From NCBI RefSeq assembly GCF_003664645.1, contig NZ_RCHC01000008.1, positions 124,001 through 188,000 of the forward strand: DNA of 64,000 nucleotides, in the 5' to 3' direction. Position numbers and translations under genes: made by a program. The notes below the pieces were generated by a model that did no database searches, was not told the origin of the DNA, and saw nothing but the letters and a program-made list of their open reading frames with translations. This document shows, piece by piece, positions 24,227 to 34,100 of the stretch (position 1 is its first letter; the number at the start of each line of letters is the position of its first letter). The stretch is from Acinetobacter chengduensis. GTDB lineage: Bacteria > Pseudomonadota > Gammaproteobacteria > Pseudomonadales > Moraxellaceae.

Positions 24227-25078
24227 ATGATGCTCAAGGACATTGAACTGGATGCATCCAAGACTGGACTTGAGCAGGTGGCATCACCTGCATTTAAAAA
24301 TCTGTACAGTTTTGTGAAAAACAGTAGTGCACTGCGCTGGGTGATTGGTTTGGTATTTCCAGTGTTGCTAGTTTTTTTATGGCAAATTTCCGTGGAAAAA
24401 AACTGGGTCAACCCTTTGCTATTGCCTGCACCTGATTTGGTGTGGACTGCGCTAAAAGATTTATACAGCAGTGGCGAACTGTGGACCAATTTAAAAATGA
24501 GCCTCAGTCGAATTGCGTATGGTTTTAGTGCGGGAATTATTGTGGCTTTGGCCTTGGGTTTGACCATGGGCCTCTCACGACGAGCTGAGGCTTATATTTG
24601 GCCGACATTTAAAATCATTAACTTAGTTCCTGTGGTGGGCTGGATTCCTCTACTCATTTTATTGGTGGGTATTGATGAAGCCTTAAAAATTATTTTGATT
24701 GCCAAAGCAACGCTGGTACCCATGACCATTAATGTATTTAAAGGGGTACGTAATATTCCAGTACAGCTGAGCGAAGTTGCGGCGGTGTACCAGCTAAGTC
24801 CGTGGTCTAAATTTAAAAACCTCGTTTTACCTGGTGCCTTTCTCAGTTTTATTGGTGGCTTACGTTTATCTTTGGCCAGTGCTTGGGGAACCTTGGTGGC
24901 CGTTGAGTTACTGGCTTCCAGTGAAGGCATTGGCTACTTAATGGTGTATGGACGGCAAATTTTTCAGTTAGATGTGGTTCTGGCTACAGTTATTGTGATT
25001 GGTCTGGTGGGTTTTGTATTTGATGCCGTCATTCGTTTATTACAACGTCAGTTCAGTGCGTGGAATCAGCACAATTAA
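24227..25078 (+). CDS. Sulfonate-type ABC transporter permease (first)
   Basis: The 283-residue protein has six membrane segments after a short cytoplasmic lead. The EAA loop reads EVAAVYQLSPWSKFKNLVLPG, the ATPase docking site. WQISVEKNWVNPLLLPAP and GTLVAVELLASSEGIGYLM match the SsuC group. An ATG follows immediately at 24230. Its gene is 24 bp after the binding protein and 14 bp before a second, different permease, so the transporter is probably a heterodimer, unlike the single-SsuC systems. Confidence 0.88.
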   Translation: MMLKDIELDASKTGLEQVASPAFKNLYSFVKNSSALRWVIGLVFPVLLVFLWQISVEKNWVNPLLLPAPDLVWTALKDLYSSGELWTNLKMSLSRIAYGFSAGIIVALALGLTMGLSRRAEAYIWPTFKIINLVPVVGWIPLLILLVGIDEALKIILIAKATLVPMTINVFKGVRNIPVQLSEVAAVYQLSPWSKFKNLVLPGAFLSFIGGLRLSLASAWGTLVAVELLASSEGIGYLMVYGRQIFQLDVVLATVIVIGLVGFVFDAVIRLLQRQFSAWNQHN

Positions 25079-25092
25079 ATGGAGTAGGACAC

Positions 25093-25854
25093 ATGAAAAA
25101 ATTTGATTATCGTGGTGCAGTCATTCCATTGGCTTTGTTACTGATTTGGCAAGTGACCTCTACATTTGCTTGGGTAGATGCAGCCTTATTGCCTGCGCCC
25201 AAAGTGGTACTGGCGGTGTTAATAGAGGCTGTACAATCTGGTGAGCTATATGAAAATGTCGTATCGAGTTTATTACGCAATACGGCTGGGTTTGTGATTG
25301 GAGGTGTGTTAGGAGCTACATTAGGCTTGTTCTTAGGGCTGAATGTCTGGTTAGACCGTATCTTTTCACCCACCTTAAATGCAATTAAACATGTGGCGAT
25401 TTTTGCATGGATTCCTTTAATGATTATGTGGTTTGGCAATGCCGAAAAATCAAAAGTCATTTTTATTGCGTTAGTGGTGTTTTATCCAGTGTTTTTTAAT
25501 ACCTATGATGGCGTGAAAAATGTGCCGAGCAAAGTAAAAGAAGTGGCGCTGATTTTTAAACTGAGTCCAGCACAACGCTTTTTAAAAGTGATTTTACCTG
25601 CCGCAGCGCCCAGCATTTTTGCAGGTTTAAATATTGCCTTGGTATTTTCTTGGGTGGCTACGGTTGGAGCAGAATACTTTTTTATTGCCGCGCCAGGTGT
25701 CGTTAACCCTATTTTAGATGGGCAAAATCTTTTCCAAATGGAAGTTGTGCTCTACGGTATGTTGATCATTGGTGTGGTGGGTCTGCTGTTTTCTAAAGCT
25801 GCACAATATTTTGAAAATTACAATCTGCGCTGGCGTCAGGGCACACATAAATAA
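25093..25854 (+). CDS. Sulfonate-type ABC transporter permease (second)
   Basis: From ATG 25093 the product has 253 residues and six membrane segments, with DAALLPAPKVV near the N-terminus and the EAA loop EVALIFKLSPAQRFLKVILPA. WVATVGAEYFF and GVVNPILDGQNLFQMEVV are conserved permease blocks. It is related to but distinct from the first permease, and the two presumably form the pore. The frame is open from 25060, overlapping the first permease, but GGAGTAGG points to 25093. The ATPase gene follows after 18 bp. Confidence 0.88.
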   Translation: MKKFDYRGAVIPLALLLIWQVTSTFAWVDAALLPAPKVVLAVLIEAVQSGELYENVVSSLLRNTAGFVIGGVLGATLGLFLGLNVWLDRIFSPTLNAIKHVAIFAWIPLMIMWFGNAEKSKVIFIALVVFYPVFFNTYDGVKNVPSKVKEVALIFKLSPAQRFLKVILPAAAPSIFAGLNIALVFSWVATVGAEYFFIAAPGVVNPILDGQNLFQMEVVLYGMLIIGVVGLLFSKAAQYFENYNLRWRQGTHK

Positions 25855-25872
25855 AAACATGAGGATATAGAC

Positions 25873-26697
25873 ATGAATCAAGTAGTCAATTTTTCCAGCC
25901 CAGTCAAAGGTCAGGTACAGATCCAACAACTCAATAAGTTTTTCCCAAAAGACGGTGAGCAACTACAGGTATTAGAGCATATTAATTTAAACATTCAGTC
26001 GGGTGAGTTTATTAGTATTGTGGGCAGTAGTGGTTGCGGTAAATCGACCCTATTGCGCTTATTGGTTGGCTTAGATGCCGAATTTCAGGGTACGATTCTA
26101 ATTGATGGGGAGCCTGTGAAGGGCACCAGCTTGGAACGTGGGATTGTCTTTCAAGATCACCGCTTATTTCCATGGTTGAACGTCGAACAGAATGTGGCGT
26201 TGGCTCTAGAAAAAAGCCCGCTTTCTAAGGCAGAAAAACAAGAATTAATTGATTACCATTTGGAGTTGGTACAACTCAGTGCCTTTAAAAAGGCTTATCC
26301 GAGTCAGCTTTCTGGTGGTATGAGTCAACGGGTTGCGATAGCGCGAAGTTTAGTGAACCGACCGCAAATTTTACTGCTCGATGAGCCTTTTGGGGCATTA
26401 GATGCATTAACACGCGCAAATCTACAGCAAGAGCTACAACGGATTTGGCAGACCGAAAAAATCACCAGTATCCTAGTCACGCATGATGTAGAAGAAGCTG
26501 TTTTGCTGGGAGATCGTGTGGTGGTGATGGAGCCACATCCGGGGCGAATTAAACGTATTGTTTCTGTTGATTTAGAACGTCCACGTAAGCGCGAAGACTT
26601 CCGATTAGCGGCCATTAAAAATGATATTCTGCGCGACTTCCAAGATGTGGAAGACAGTCTACCCCATGAGCTAGAGCAGTTTAAACTGGCATGGTAA
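25873..26697 (+). CDS. Sulfonate-type ABC transporter ATP-binding protein
   Basis: The 274-residue ATPase has Walker A GSSGCGKST, the Q-loop VFQDHRLFPWLNV, signature LSGGMSQRVAIARS, Walker B ILLLDEPFGALD and the switch TSILVTHDVEEA. These match the nitrate/sulfonate/taurine ATPases (SsuB/TauB). The C-terminal DRVVVMEPHPGRIKRIV block is typical of this subfamily. It drives uptake by the two permeases and ends the operon; a strong terminator follows. Confidence 0.93.
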   Translation: MNQVVNFSSPVKGQVQIQQLNKFFPKDGEQLQVLEHINLNIQSGEFISIVGSSGCGKSTLLRLLVGLDAEFQGTILIDGEPVKGTSLERGIVFQDHRLFPWLNVEQNVALALEKSPLSKAEKQELIDYHLELVQLSAFKKAYPSQLSGGMSQRVAIARSLVNRPQILLLDEPFGALDALTRANLQQELQRIWQTEKITSILVTHDVEEAVLLGDRVVVMEPHPGRIKRIVSVDLERPRKREDFRLAAIKNDILRDFQDVEDSLPHELEQFKLAW

Positions 26698-26720
26698 CAG
26701 TCATGTCAAAATTAGATTGA

Positions 26721-26759
26721 CCATCAAAAAAGCCCGTATTGTGCGGGTTTTTTTGATGG
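26721..26759. terminator. Bidirectional terminator after the transporter operon
   Basis: CCATCAAAAAAGCCCG and CGGGTTTTTTTGATGG form a long nearly perfect stem around a six-base loop. A and T runs inside the stem allow termination of the transporter operon and of the convergent monooxygenase gene. Confidence 0.9.
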
Positions 26760-26791
26760 CTCAGTTTCACTGGATTGATGTTTTGATTTGC

Positions 26792-28162
26792 TTAGGAGGC
26801 TTGAGCCTGCTGGCGTTGTAATACGTGCTGATTTTCAGGACGCTTCAAACCTAAGTTTTCGCGTAAAGTGGTGCCTTCATATTCAGTACGGAATAAGCCA
26901 CGACGTTGTAGTTCTGGCACAATCAGTTCTACAAAATCCACTAAGCCAGCTGGTGTGGAAGGGGGAAGCACATTAAAGCCGTCAGCAGCTTCATTTTCAA
27001 ACCATTCCTGTAGCTGATCGACCACTTGTTCGGGCGTGCCAATTAAGGTCCAATGGCCACGTGCAGAGGCGATATATTCATATAGTTGGCGAATGCTAAA
27101 CTGATGCTTTTGTGCAATCTCAATCATCATCTGCTGACGGCTAGTAAAGTTGATTTGGCTTTGGTCCAGTTTGGGAAAAGGAGCATCTAAATCAAATTGC
27201 GATAAATCGATATGCCCAGCCAAACCAGATAAAAGACCTAAGCCCACATCAGGGTGAATTAAACTGTTCAAAAGCTGATATTTTTCCTGCGCTTCTTGTT
27301 CGGTTTTCGCGACAAACACAGAAACTCCAGGCATGATTTTGAGATCATCGGCATGGCGACCATATTTTGCTAAACGGGATTTAACATCTCGATAGAAAGC
27401 TTGGGCATCTTTTAAGTCTTGTTGTGCCGTAAAAATTACTTCGGCGTATTTGGCTGCCAGTTCACGACCATTTTCAGATTGACCTGCTTGTACAATGACA
27501 GGATAACCCTGTGGTGGGCGAGGCACATTGAGTGCACCCTGTATCTTAAAGTATTTGCCATGATGTAAAGGTTCATGCAATTTTTCGGCATCAAAAAATT
27601 GCCCACTGTGCTTGTTATAGAGAAAAGCATCATCTTCCCATGAATCCCATAATTTTTGCGTAACTTCGATAAATTCATCAGCACGTTCATAGCGTATAGT
27701 TGCATCTGGATGGGCATTTGCACCAAAGTTACGTGCCGTGTCGGGAGAGATGGTGGTGACAACATTCCATGCGGCACGACCTCGACTAATATGGTCTAAA
27801 GAGGAGAATTTTCGTGCCAGTAAATACGGTTCTTCATAGGTGGTTGAGGCTGTAGCAATAAAGCCGATATGTTGAGTGACCGCTGACAATGCAGCAAATA
27901 AGGTCACAGGTTCAAAACCGACGACTTTGTCGGTATAACCAATACTATTTTTATGTTGTGAGGAACCATGACTCCAATTTACAGAGAGACCATCTGCTAG
28001 AAAGTAGGCATCAAATAAGCCTTGTTCTGCTGTTTTTGCCAGTTCAATCGCATAGTCGAGATTTAGATGATCTTGTGGGCGTGATTCTGGATGGCGCCAG
28101 CCAGCAGCATGTTGTGATGTTGTTGGAATAAAAGCGCCCAATTTAATTTTTCGTTGTGTCAT
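26792..28162 (-). CDS. LLM-class flavin-dependent monooxygenase (NtaA/SnaA/DszA-like)
   Basis: The 456-residue protein is a bacterial-luciferase-like FMN-dependent monooxygenase of the NtaA/SnaA/SoxA group. Family blocks are IKLGAFIPTTSQHAAGWRHP near the start, EQGLFDAYFLADG, GFIATASTTYEEPYLLAR, the AWNVVTTISPDTARNFG segment, PVIVQAGQSENGRELAA and GTPEQVVDQLQEWF. It probably uses reduced FMN to break C-S or C-N bonds; beside a sulfonate importer and a TauD-type dioxygenase, desulfonation or sulfone cleavage is likely. No flavin reductase gene is adjacent. A 9-bp inverted repeat CCTTGTTAT/ATAACAAGG (28170-28213) lies in its upstream region. Confidence 0.88.
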   Translation of the reverse strand: MTQRKIKLGAFIPTTSQHAAGWRHPESRPQDHLNLDYAIELAKTAEQGLFDAYFLADGLSVNWSHGSSQHKNSIGYTDKVVGFEPVTLFAALSAVTQHIGFIATASTTYEEPYLLARKFSSLDHISRGRAAWNVVTTISPDTARNFGANAHPDATIRYERADEFIEVTQKLWDSWEDDAFLYNKHSGQFFDAEKLHEPLHHGKYFKIQGALNVPRPPQGYPVIVQAGQSENGRELAAKYAEVIFTAQQDLKDAQAFYRDVKSRLAKYGRHADDLKIMPGVSVFVAKTEQEAQEKYQLLNSLIHPDVGLGLLSGLAGHIDLSQFDLDAPFPKLDQSQINFTSRQQMMIEIAQKHQFSIRQLYEYIASARGHWTLIGTPEQVVDQLQEWFENEAADGFNVLPPSTPAGLVDFVELIVPELQRRGLFRTEYEGTTLRENLGLKRPENQHVLQRQQAQAS

Positions 28163-28169
28163 GAATTAG

Positions 28170-28213
28170 CCTTGTTATTGCTATCTATGTTGGATAAAGC
28201 GGTTATAACAAGG
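28170..28213. promoter_or_regulatory. Spaced inverted repeat upstream of the monooxygenase gene
   Basis: CCTTGTTAT (28170-28178) and ATAACAAGG (28205-28213) are perfect inverted repeats 26 bp apart, 8 bp upstream of the start on the minus strand. It could bind a looped or tetrameric regulator (for example a LysR type), or form an mRNA hairpin. No regulator is assigned. Confidence 0.35.
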
Positions 28214-28329
28214 AATCAAAACCATGATAAATACAATAAAATTGAATTCTTATCAGGAATACGCATGAAGCGCTGAACATTGGATTTACGAGTTTTTTAG
28301 TCAGAATAAATTCATGCTTCGCAGAGATA

Positions 28330-29697
28330 TTAGACCAGCTTCTGGACAGCTTTCTTTTTCCAAACCAACTGATAATACAGGCCTTGCATAATACACAGGC
28401 TCACAAAGGCCAGCGCATAAGCATACCAAATACCTTTTAAGCCCCACCATTCGCTAAATAAGTAAGCACAGGGCACTTCAACCGCAACAATGGCCACAAT
28501 ATTAATCACCATTGGAATGGTCACCGTACCGCTGGCACGCATAATGGAAGCAAAAATAGCACTAGCACCAAAGAAAATAATGGACCAAAGCACAATAAAT
28601 AAAAGCTCTTGACCGAGTACGACCACCTTCGGATCTGTAATAAACAGCGCCATCAGATATTTAGAGAATAAATAGGCCAAAATTACCAGCGTGCCTGTAA
28701 AGAACAGATTCATCCATAGGGCGGTACGTTTGACTTTATTGAGCAGATTGGCGTGGCCTGCGCCAATGGCTTGAGCCGCAAATATAGAGGCTGCAATTGA
28801 AATCGACAGTGCAGGGAACTGAATATAATTGAGCACCTGATTGACCGTACCATAGGCTGCGGTGGCATCTGCGCCGTAACGGTTAACCAAACCTACAATC
28901 ACCAGACCAGCAACTGATGTTGTGACCATTTGAATCCCTGTAGGAATGCCTAAGCGTAAAATGATTTTGCTGAGTTCGGGTTGGTAGCGGATCTGACTTA
29001 ATAACGATGCATCTAAACGTAACGGATGTTTCTTTTTATTTAAGTAAATATACAGAAAAACCAAGGCAATTAAGAAACCAGTAGACGTTGCAATTGCGGG
29101 CGCAATAATCCCCAGCTGTGGAAATCCAAATTTACCTGTAATCAAAATAGGGGTAATGATTAATCCTGTTCCGATGGTCATTCCTGAAGCAATCAGTGGC
29201 GTTGTGCTGTCACCTACACCACGTAAAATTGAAGTATAAATAATATAAATAAACAGCAATGGACTCCCTGCAAGCATCCATTGCACATAGGGAATAGATA
29301 GATGTAAAACATCGGGATCCGTACCGAGTGCCAGTAAAATATATTTAGCACAGACCACCCCGAATATAGCAATCAGCGTACCGCCAATCAGGGTCATAAA
29401 GAGCGTGGTGCCTACAACACGTTGGACTTTCTCTAGATTATTTGCTCCCCATGCCTGACCGACTAATACTGTCGCACCAGAAGAGAGACCAATCACAAAA
29501 GCCATCAAACAAAACAAAATCGGGAAAAATACTGACACGGCTGCAATGGCATGCACACCTAGCATTTGCCCAACAAAGACCGTATTCACTGTGCCCGACA
29601 GATTTTGCAAAATATTGGTGGCAATCAGCGGGATGAGGAAAAATAAAAAAGATTTCCATAAGGTCTGTTGGCTGTCGATGGGCCGATGTTGGGACAT
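28330..29697 (-). CDS. MATE family multidrug efflux transporter
   Basis: From ATG 29697 the product has 455 residues and twelve predicted membrane segments in two repeats. The first helix has FLIPLIATNILQNLSGTVNTVFVGQMLG (quoted in part: TVNTVFVGQMLG), then PILFCLMAFVIGLSSGATVLVGQAWGA-type sequence (SSGATVLVGQAWGA) and the second repeat with AAYGTVNQVLNYIQFPALSI. These are MatE domain hallmarks of Na+- or H+-coupled drug exporters. The frame extends to a TTG at 29703, but AGGA is well spaced for 29697. Confidence 0.9.
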   Translation of the reverse strand: MSQHRPIDSQQTLWKSFLFFLIPLIATNILQNLSGTVNTVFVGQMLGVHAIAAVSVFFPILFCLMAFVIGLSSGATVLVGQAWGANNLEKVQRVVGTTLFMTLIGGTLIAIFGVVCAKYILLALGTDPDVLHLSIPYVQWMLAGSPLLFIYIIYTSILRGVGDSTTPLIASGMTIGTGLIITPILITGKFGFPQLGIIAPAIATSTGFLIALVFLYIYLNKKKHPLRLDASLLSQIRYQPELSKIILRLGIPTGIQMVTTSVAGLVIVGLVNRYGADATAAYGTVNQVLNYIQFPALSISIAASIFAAQAIGAGHANLLNKVKRTALWMNLFFTGTLVILAYLFSKYLMALFITDPKVVVLGQELLFIVLWSIIFFGASAIFASIMRASGTVTIPMVINIVAIVAVEVPCAYLFSEWWGLKGIWYAYALAFVSLCIMQGLYYQLVWKKKAVQKLV

Positions 29698-29821
29698 GTG
29701 CAATCCTGTGCTGTATTTTTTTTAAACTACGGATCTAACCTTAACAGGTCTGGATTAAAAAAGGCTTATTGATCAAGTAATTTCATTTGTTGTTTTGCAA
29801 CCAGCCGTATTGGAGCCAAGC

Positions 29822-30976
29822 TTATACTTGACTCAGAATCTCGCCTGCTTGGCGGAGTGTTTGATCCTTTTTAGCAAAGCAAAAACGTATCAAACGTAAG
29901 CCTTCAGGGGGCTTTTGATAGAATGCTGATACAGGAATAGCCACAATTTTATGCTGTTCAGCCAAATATTGGCACATTTCGCTGTCATTGAGGTCGGGTC
30001 GAATTGCACTGTAATCGAGGTTTTGAAAATAAGTGCCTGTAGAAGGACGCCATTGAAAACGTGAGTTTTGCAGACCCGCATTAAATAAATCGCGTTTGGC
30101 TTGGTAAAAGCTCGCAAGTTCTGCAATATGCTCAGGATGCTTTTGCATAAAGTTGGCTAAGGCCATTTGTATCGGAGTCACACCGCAGAAATTGGTAAAT
30201 TGATAAACCTGTCGAAATAATGCCATGAGAGCTTTAGAGGCAATACAGTAACCTGTTTTCCAACCTGTGACATGGAAGGTTTTACCAAAAGAGCCGACCA
30301 CAAAACTGCGCTCACGAAGTTCTGGAAATGACAGTGCCGAATAATGGTGCTGGCCATCATAAATTAAATGTTCATAGACCTCATCTGATAGCACAATAAT
30401 CTGTGTATCTTTAATCAAATCAATTAAGGCGAGCCAATCTGACTTTGCCCAAACTGCACCTGTAGGATTATGCGGTGTATTCACAATAATCATACGGGTT
30501 TTTGGGCCAATGGCTTGCTGCACAGCAGACCAATCGACTTCAAAGGTTGGGGTTTTTAGGTTGAGATGAATCGGAACACCACCAGCTAATTTTACGCTTG
30601 GAGCATAGCTGTCATAGCTGGGGTCAAAAATAATCACTTCATCACCAGCATGTACAATGGCTTGAATGGCACTGAATATGCCAATCGTTGCACCCGGTGT
30701 AATGGTCATTTCGGTGATAGGATCTAGACTCAATTGATCGCGCTGTTGAAATATTTTAAGCAACTGTTCACGCAGAGCAACAAGACCATCGCTAGGCGCA
30801 TATTGATTAAATCCATCTTGCGTGGCCTGACTTAAAGCCTCTAAAAGCGCAGGCGGGGCTGGAAAGTCTGGAAAGCCTTGCGATAAATTGAGTGCATTTA
30901 AGCGCTGTGCCATTGCACTCATCACGCTAAAAATAGTCACGCCTTGTGCAGGAAGCTTGGATTCAATCTGGATCAT
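29822..30976 (-). CDS. PLP-dependent aminotransferase (methionine aminotransferase-like)
   Basis: The 384-residue fold-type I aminotransferase has LNLSQGFPDFPAP at the start, TPGATIGIFSAIQA, the NTPHNPTGAVW motif, DEVYEHLIYDG and the PLP lysine in SFGKTFHVTGWKTGY. The C-terminal Arg in LRLIRFCFAKK binds the substrate carboxylate. The sequence pattern resembles the YbdL/methionine-kynurenine aminotransferase group, consistent with the sulfur-related neighbourhood. It stands alone. Confidence 0.88.
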   Translation of the reverse strand: MIQIESKLPAQGVTIFSVMSAMAQRLNALNLSQGFPDFPAPPALLEALSQATQDGFNQYAPSDGLVALREQLLKIFQQRDQLSLDPITEMTITPGATIGIFSAIQAIVHAGDEVIIFDPSYDSYAPSVKLAGGVPIHLNLKTPTFEVDWSAVQQAIGPKTRMIIVNTPHNPTGAVWAKSDWLALIDLIKDTQIIVLSDEVYEHLIYDGQHHYSALSFPELRERSFVVGSFGKTFHVTGWKTGYCIASKALMALFRQVYQFTNFCGVTPIQMALANFMQKHPEHIAELASFYQAKRDLFNAGLQNSRFQWRPSTGTYFQNLDYSAIRPDLNDSEMCQYLAEQHKIVAIPVSAFYQKPPEGLRLIRFCFAKKDQTLRQAGEILSQV

Positions 30977-31173
30977 GCCGATGACATTGATAAATAATAA
31001 GATAAGCCAGTTTAGCAGTGTACACCCATGGCTAAAAGCGGAATTAAAGATAATCTTATGCAGTAAAATATGGCCAGATGAGCGCTAAAAATTCAAATTA
31101 GCAAAAAATAACTAGACTAAAAAAACAGCATTTCATAGAATGCGCGCATAAATAAAATAATCAAAAATTAAAA

Positions 31174-34100
31174 ATGCTCAAAACAATATATTCAATCATT
31201 GAGAATTTTGGTCTCAGTGTACAAAAGCGTGCGCTCCATATTTACTTTTCCAATGAAGTACTCAATCCCCAAGTCTTTATTCAACGTATCGATGGTGAAC
31301 ACCGTATTAACCAAGGCCTCAGTGCAAATTTACTGTGTCTATCAACCAACGCTCACATTCCATTAAAGCAGTTTATTGGCAGTCGTGTTGCGATAGACCA
31401 AGTAACGGACTTCGGACAACTCTACCGTACTACGGGCATTATTACTGCGGCCAGCCAAGGGCAAAGTGATGGAGCACTCACGGTTTATCAATTGACCTTA
31501 GAAGATGCGACGGCTTTATGGCACAAGCGCCGTAATAGTCGTGTCTTTATGAACAAAAGTGTACGTGACATTACGGAAATTCTGTTTAGTGAATGGCAAC
31601 AAAAAAGTGCCTTATTTGCATCCAGCCTAAGTTTAAATTTAGAGGGTCTCAGTCGTGAATACGCCGTGCGCCCCTTTAGTATGCAAGCCAACGAGAGCGA
31701 TTATGAATTTCTCACACGGCTATGGCGTAGCGAGGGCATGAATTGGCTTATTGATGAAAAAGAGCTGACTGTGCCTGTTTCAGTAAGTCCAATACAAGCG
31801 CAGGTCTTACGTTTAATTGATCATAATCAGGTGTTTGAAGTTTTAGCACGCCAGTCAATACGCTTTCATCGCAGTCATGCGACCGAGCGAATGGACACCA
31901 TTACCAGTTTTGTTGCACAGCGGTTTTTACAATCTACAGCGGTACAAACACAGCGTTGGCAAGCGCAGTCTTTGGCACAAGATCAAAGTAATCCGCTGTT
32001 AAGTACACATGCTTATAGTGAACAACATGACAACGAAATGCTGAGTCTAGAACAAGTATGGACGCTGAGTTCGGCATGGACCAGCGATCTCAATGGTGAA
32101 GACCAGGCCACGCAATCAGGCCCAGCACAATTGGAACAAGCCAATTTACAACTCAACCAATATCAAGCATTAACGGCCAAATATTTTATTGCTCATAGTA
32201 GTGTACGTGATGCACAGGTGGGATATTGGTTTCGTTTAACAGATCATCCAGAAATTAATCAGCATGAAGGCTCAGATTGTGAGTTCTTAATTTTAGGCAA
32301 AAAATTTTATAACCAAAATAACTTGCCTAAAGATATTGAGATCCAGTTGGAAAGCCTATTAATCCGCAGTCGTTGGCAAGCATTGATTGAAGAACGCCAA
32401 GCCAATGAACTTTATGTCGTGCGCCGTACGATCGCGGTCGTGCCTGAGTATGATCCATTACAGCATCGCCCGATGGCTTATCCGCAACGTGCCAAAGTGG
32501 TTGGTCCAGAAGGAGAAAGTATTCATGTAGATGCATGGGGGCGAATTAAAGTTCGGTTTAACTTTACACGAACGGATGACCACAGCCATGACGGAGGTGC
32601 GGGCAGTAACGACAATGATACGGACTCTGCTTGGGTAGATGTGCTCACCCCATGGGCGGGTGAAGGCTATGGCGCACGCTTTCATCCACGGATTGGGGAA
32701 ATCGTGGTAATTGACTTTTTTGAAGGGGATGTCGATCGGCCCTTTGTAGTGGGGCGTATTCATGAGGCAGAACGCCACCAGACTATGTTTGATGTCAAAG
32801 GTCAGCTACCAGATACCAAAAAGCTCAGTGGTATTCGTTCGCAAGAAGTTGGGGGAAGTGGTTTTAACCAACTGCGTTTTGATGACACGACTGGGCAAAT
32901 TAGTACACAGCTACAAAGTAGCCATGCAGCAACGCAGTTAAATTTAGGTAATTTGAGCCATCCTAAAGATAAAGAACAAAGCTATGGTCGCGGTGAGGGT
33001 TTCGAATTACGCACGGATGCTTTTGGTGCTGTTCGAGCAGGTCGTGGCATGCTGATTAGTACCTATGCGCAAGAAAATGCAATAGCGGATCATTTAGAGG
33101 CAACCAAAGCTCAGGCCTTGCTGAGCCAAGGTCAGGAGAGTATGAAAATGCTCAGCAGTATTGCCGTGAAACAGCAAACTGATGCACTGAATGTCATTGG
33201 GCGATTACCTAAACTGATTCAGTCGCTAGAAATTAAAAGTACTTCAGATGCAGTAATCACCACGCTAAGTTTGTTTAAAGATAACTTGGTGCAAGATCCA
33301 CTCAGCGCTTTAAAAAATTGCAAAGGTTTTATTCAGGATATTGGTGCGATTACCAAAGATGTGCAAGGCACTGTTAAGCAATTCAAAGCATATTTTGATG
33401 ATGCTGAAGACGCTTTTGATAATTTGAAAGAGGTGATTCAAAACCTTGAAGATCATGGAACAGATCAGCTACAGGATCGGGTAAAAAATTTAAGAAGCCA
33501 GCTAAAAAATGATCCACTCAAGGTACTTAAAGAAGTGGGAAAAATTGTTGAGGATATAAAAATTAATCCTGATGAAATGATCATAGGGGGTGGATTTGGA
33601 AAACCCGAAATTTTTATGCCAACTCAAGCTTTAGAACATGTTAAAGGGTTCATGGAAAGTTATAGCCAGAACATAGAAAGCTCATCAGATCCAGAACAGC
33701 AGGAACAGGGTAAATTATTTAGGCAAGCTTTGATGTTATTGGCTTCACCTAATGGCATTGCAATGACAACACCTGAAGATATTGTATTGCAGGCTTCACA
33801 GGATATTGCCTTGAGCGCGCAAGGTTCTGTGAATATTAGTGCGCAGAAAAATATAGTGAGTCATGCACAAGACAAAATTAGTTTATTTGCAGCTCAGAGG
33901 GGATTGAGTGCTTATGCAGCCAAAGGAAAATTAGAGTTACAAGCACAGGATGATGCGCTTGAAGCCATTGCACGTAAAGTGATTAAACTGATTTCTACTG
34001 AAGATAAGATTGAAATAACCAGTCCGAAGGAAATAGTGCTGACGGCTGGTGGCTCACAACTGAAAATTAATGGCAGTGGAATATTTACGACAACAGGTGG

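Noticed and set aside
24091..25460. Long minus-strand frames opposite the transporter genes
   Set aside because: They are antisense shadows of the permease genes with no family features.
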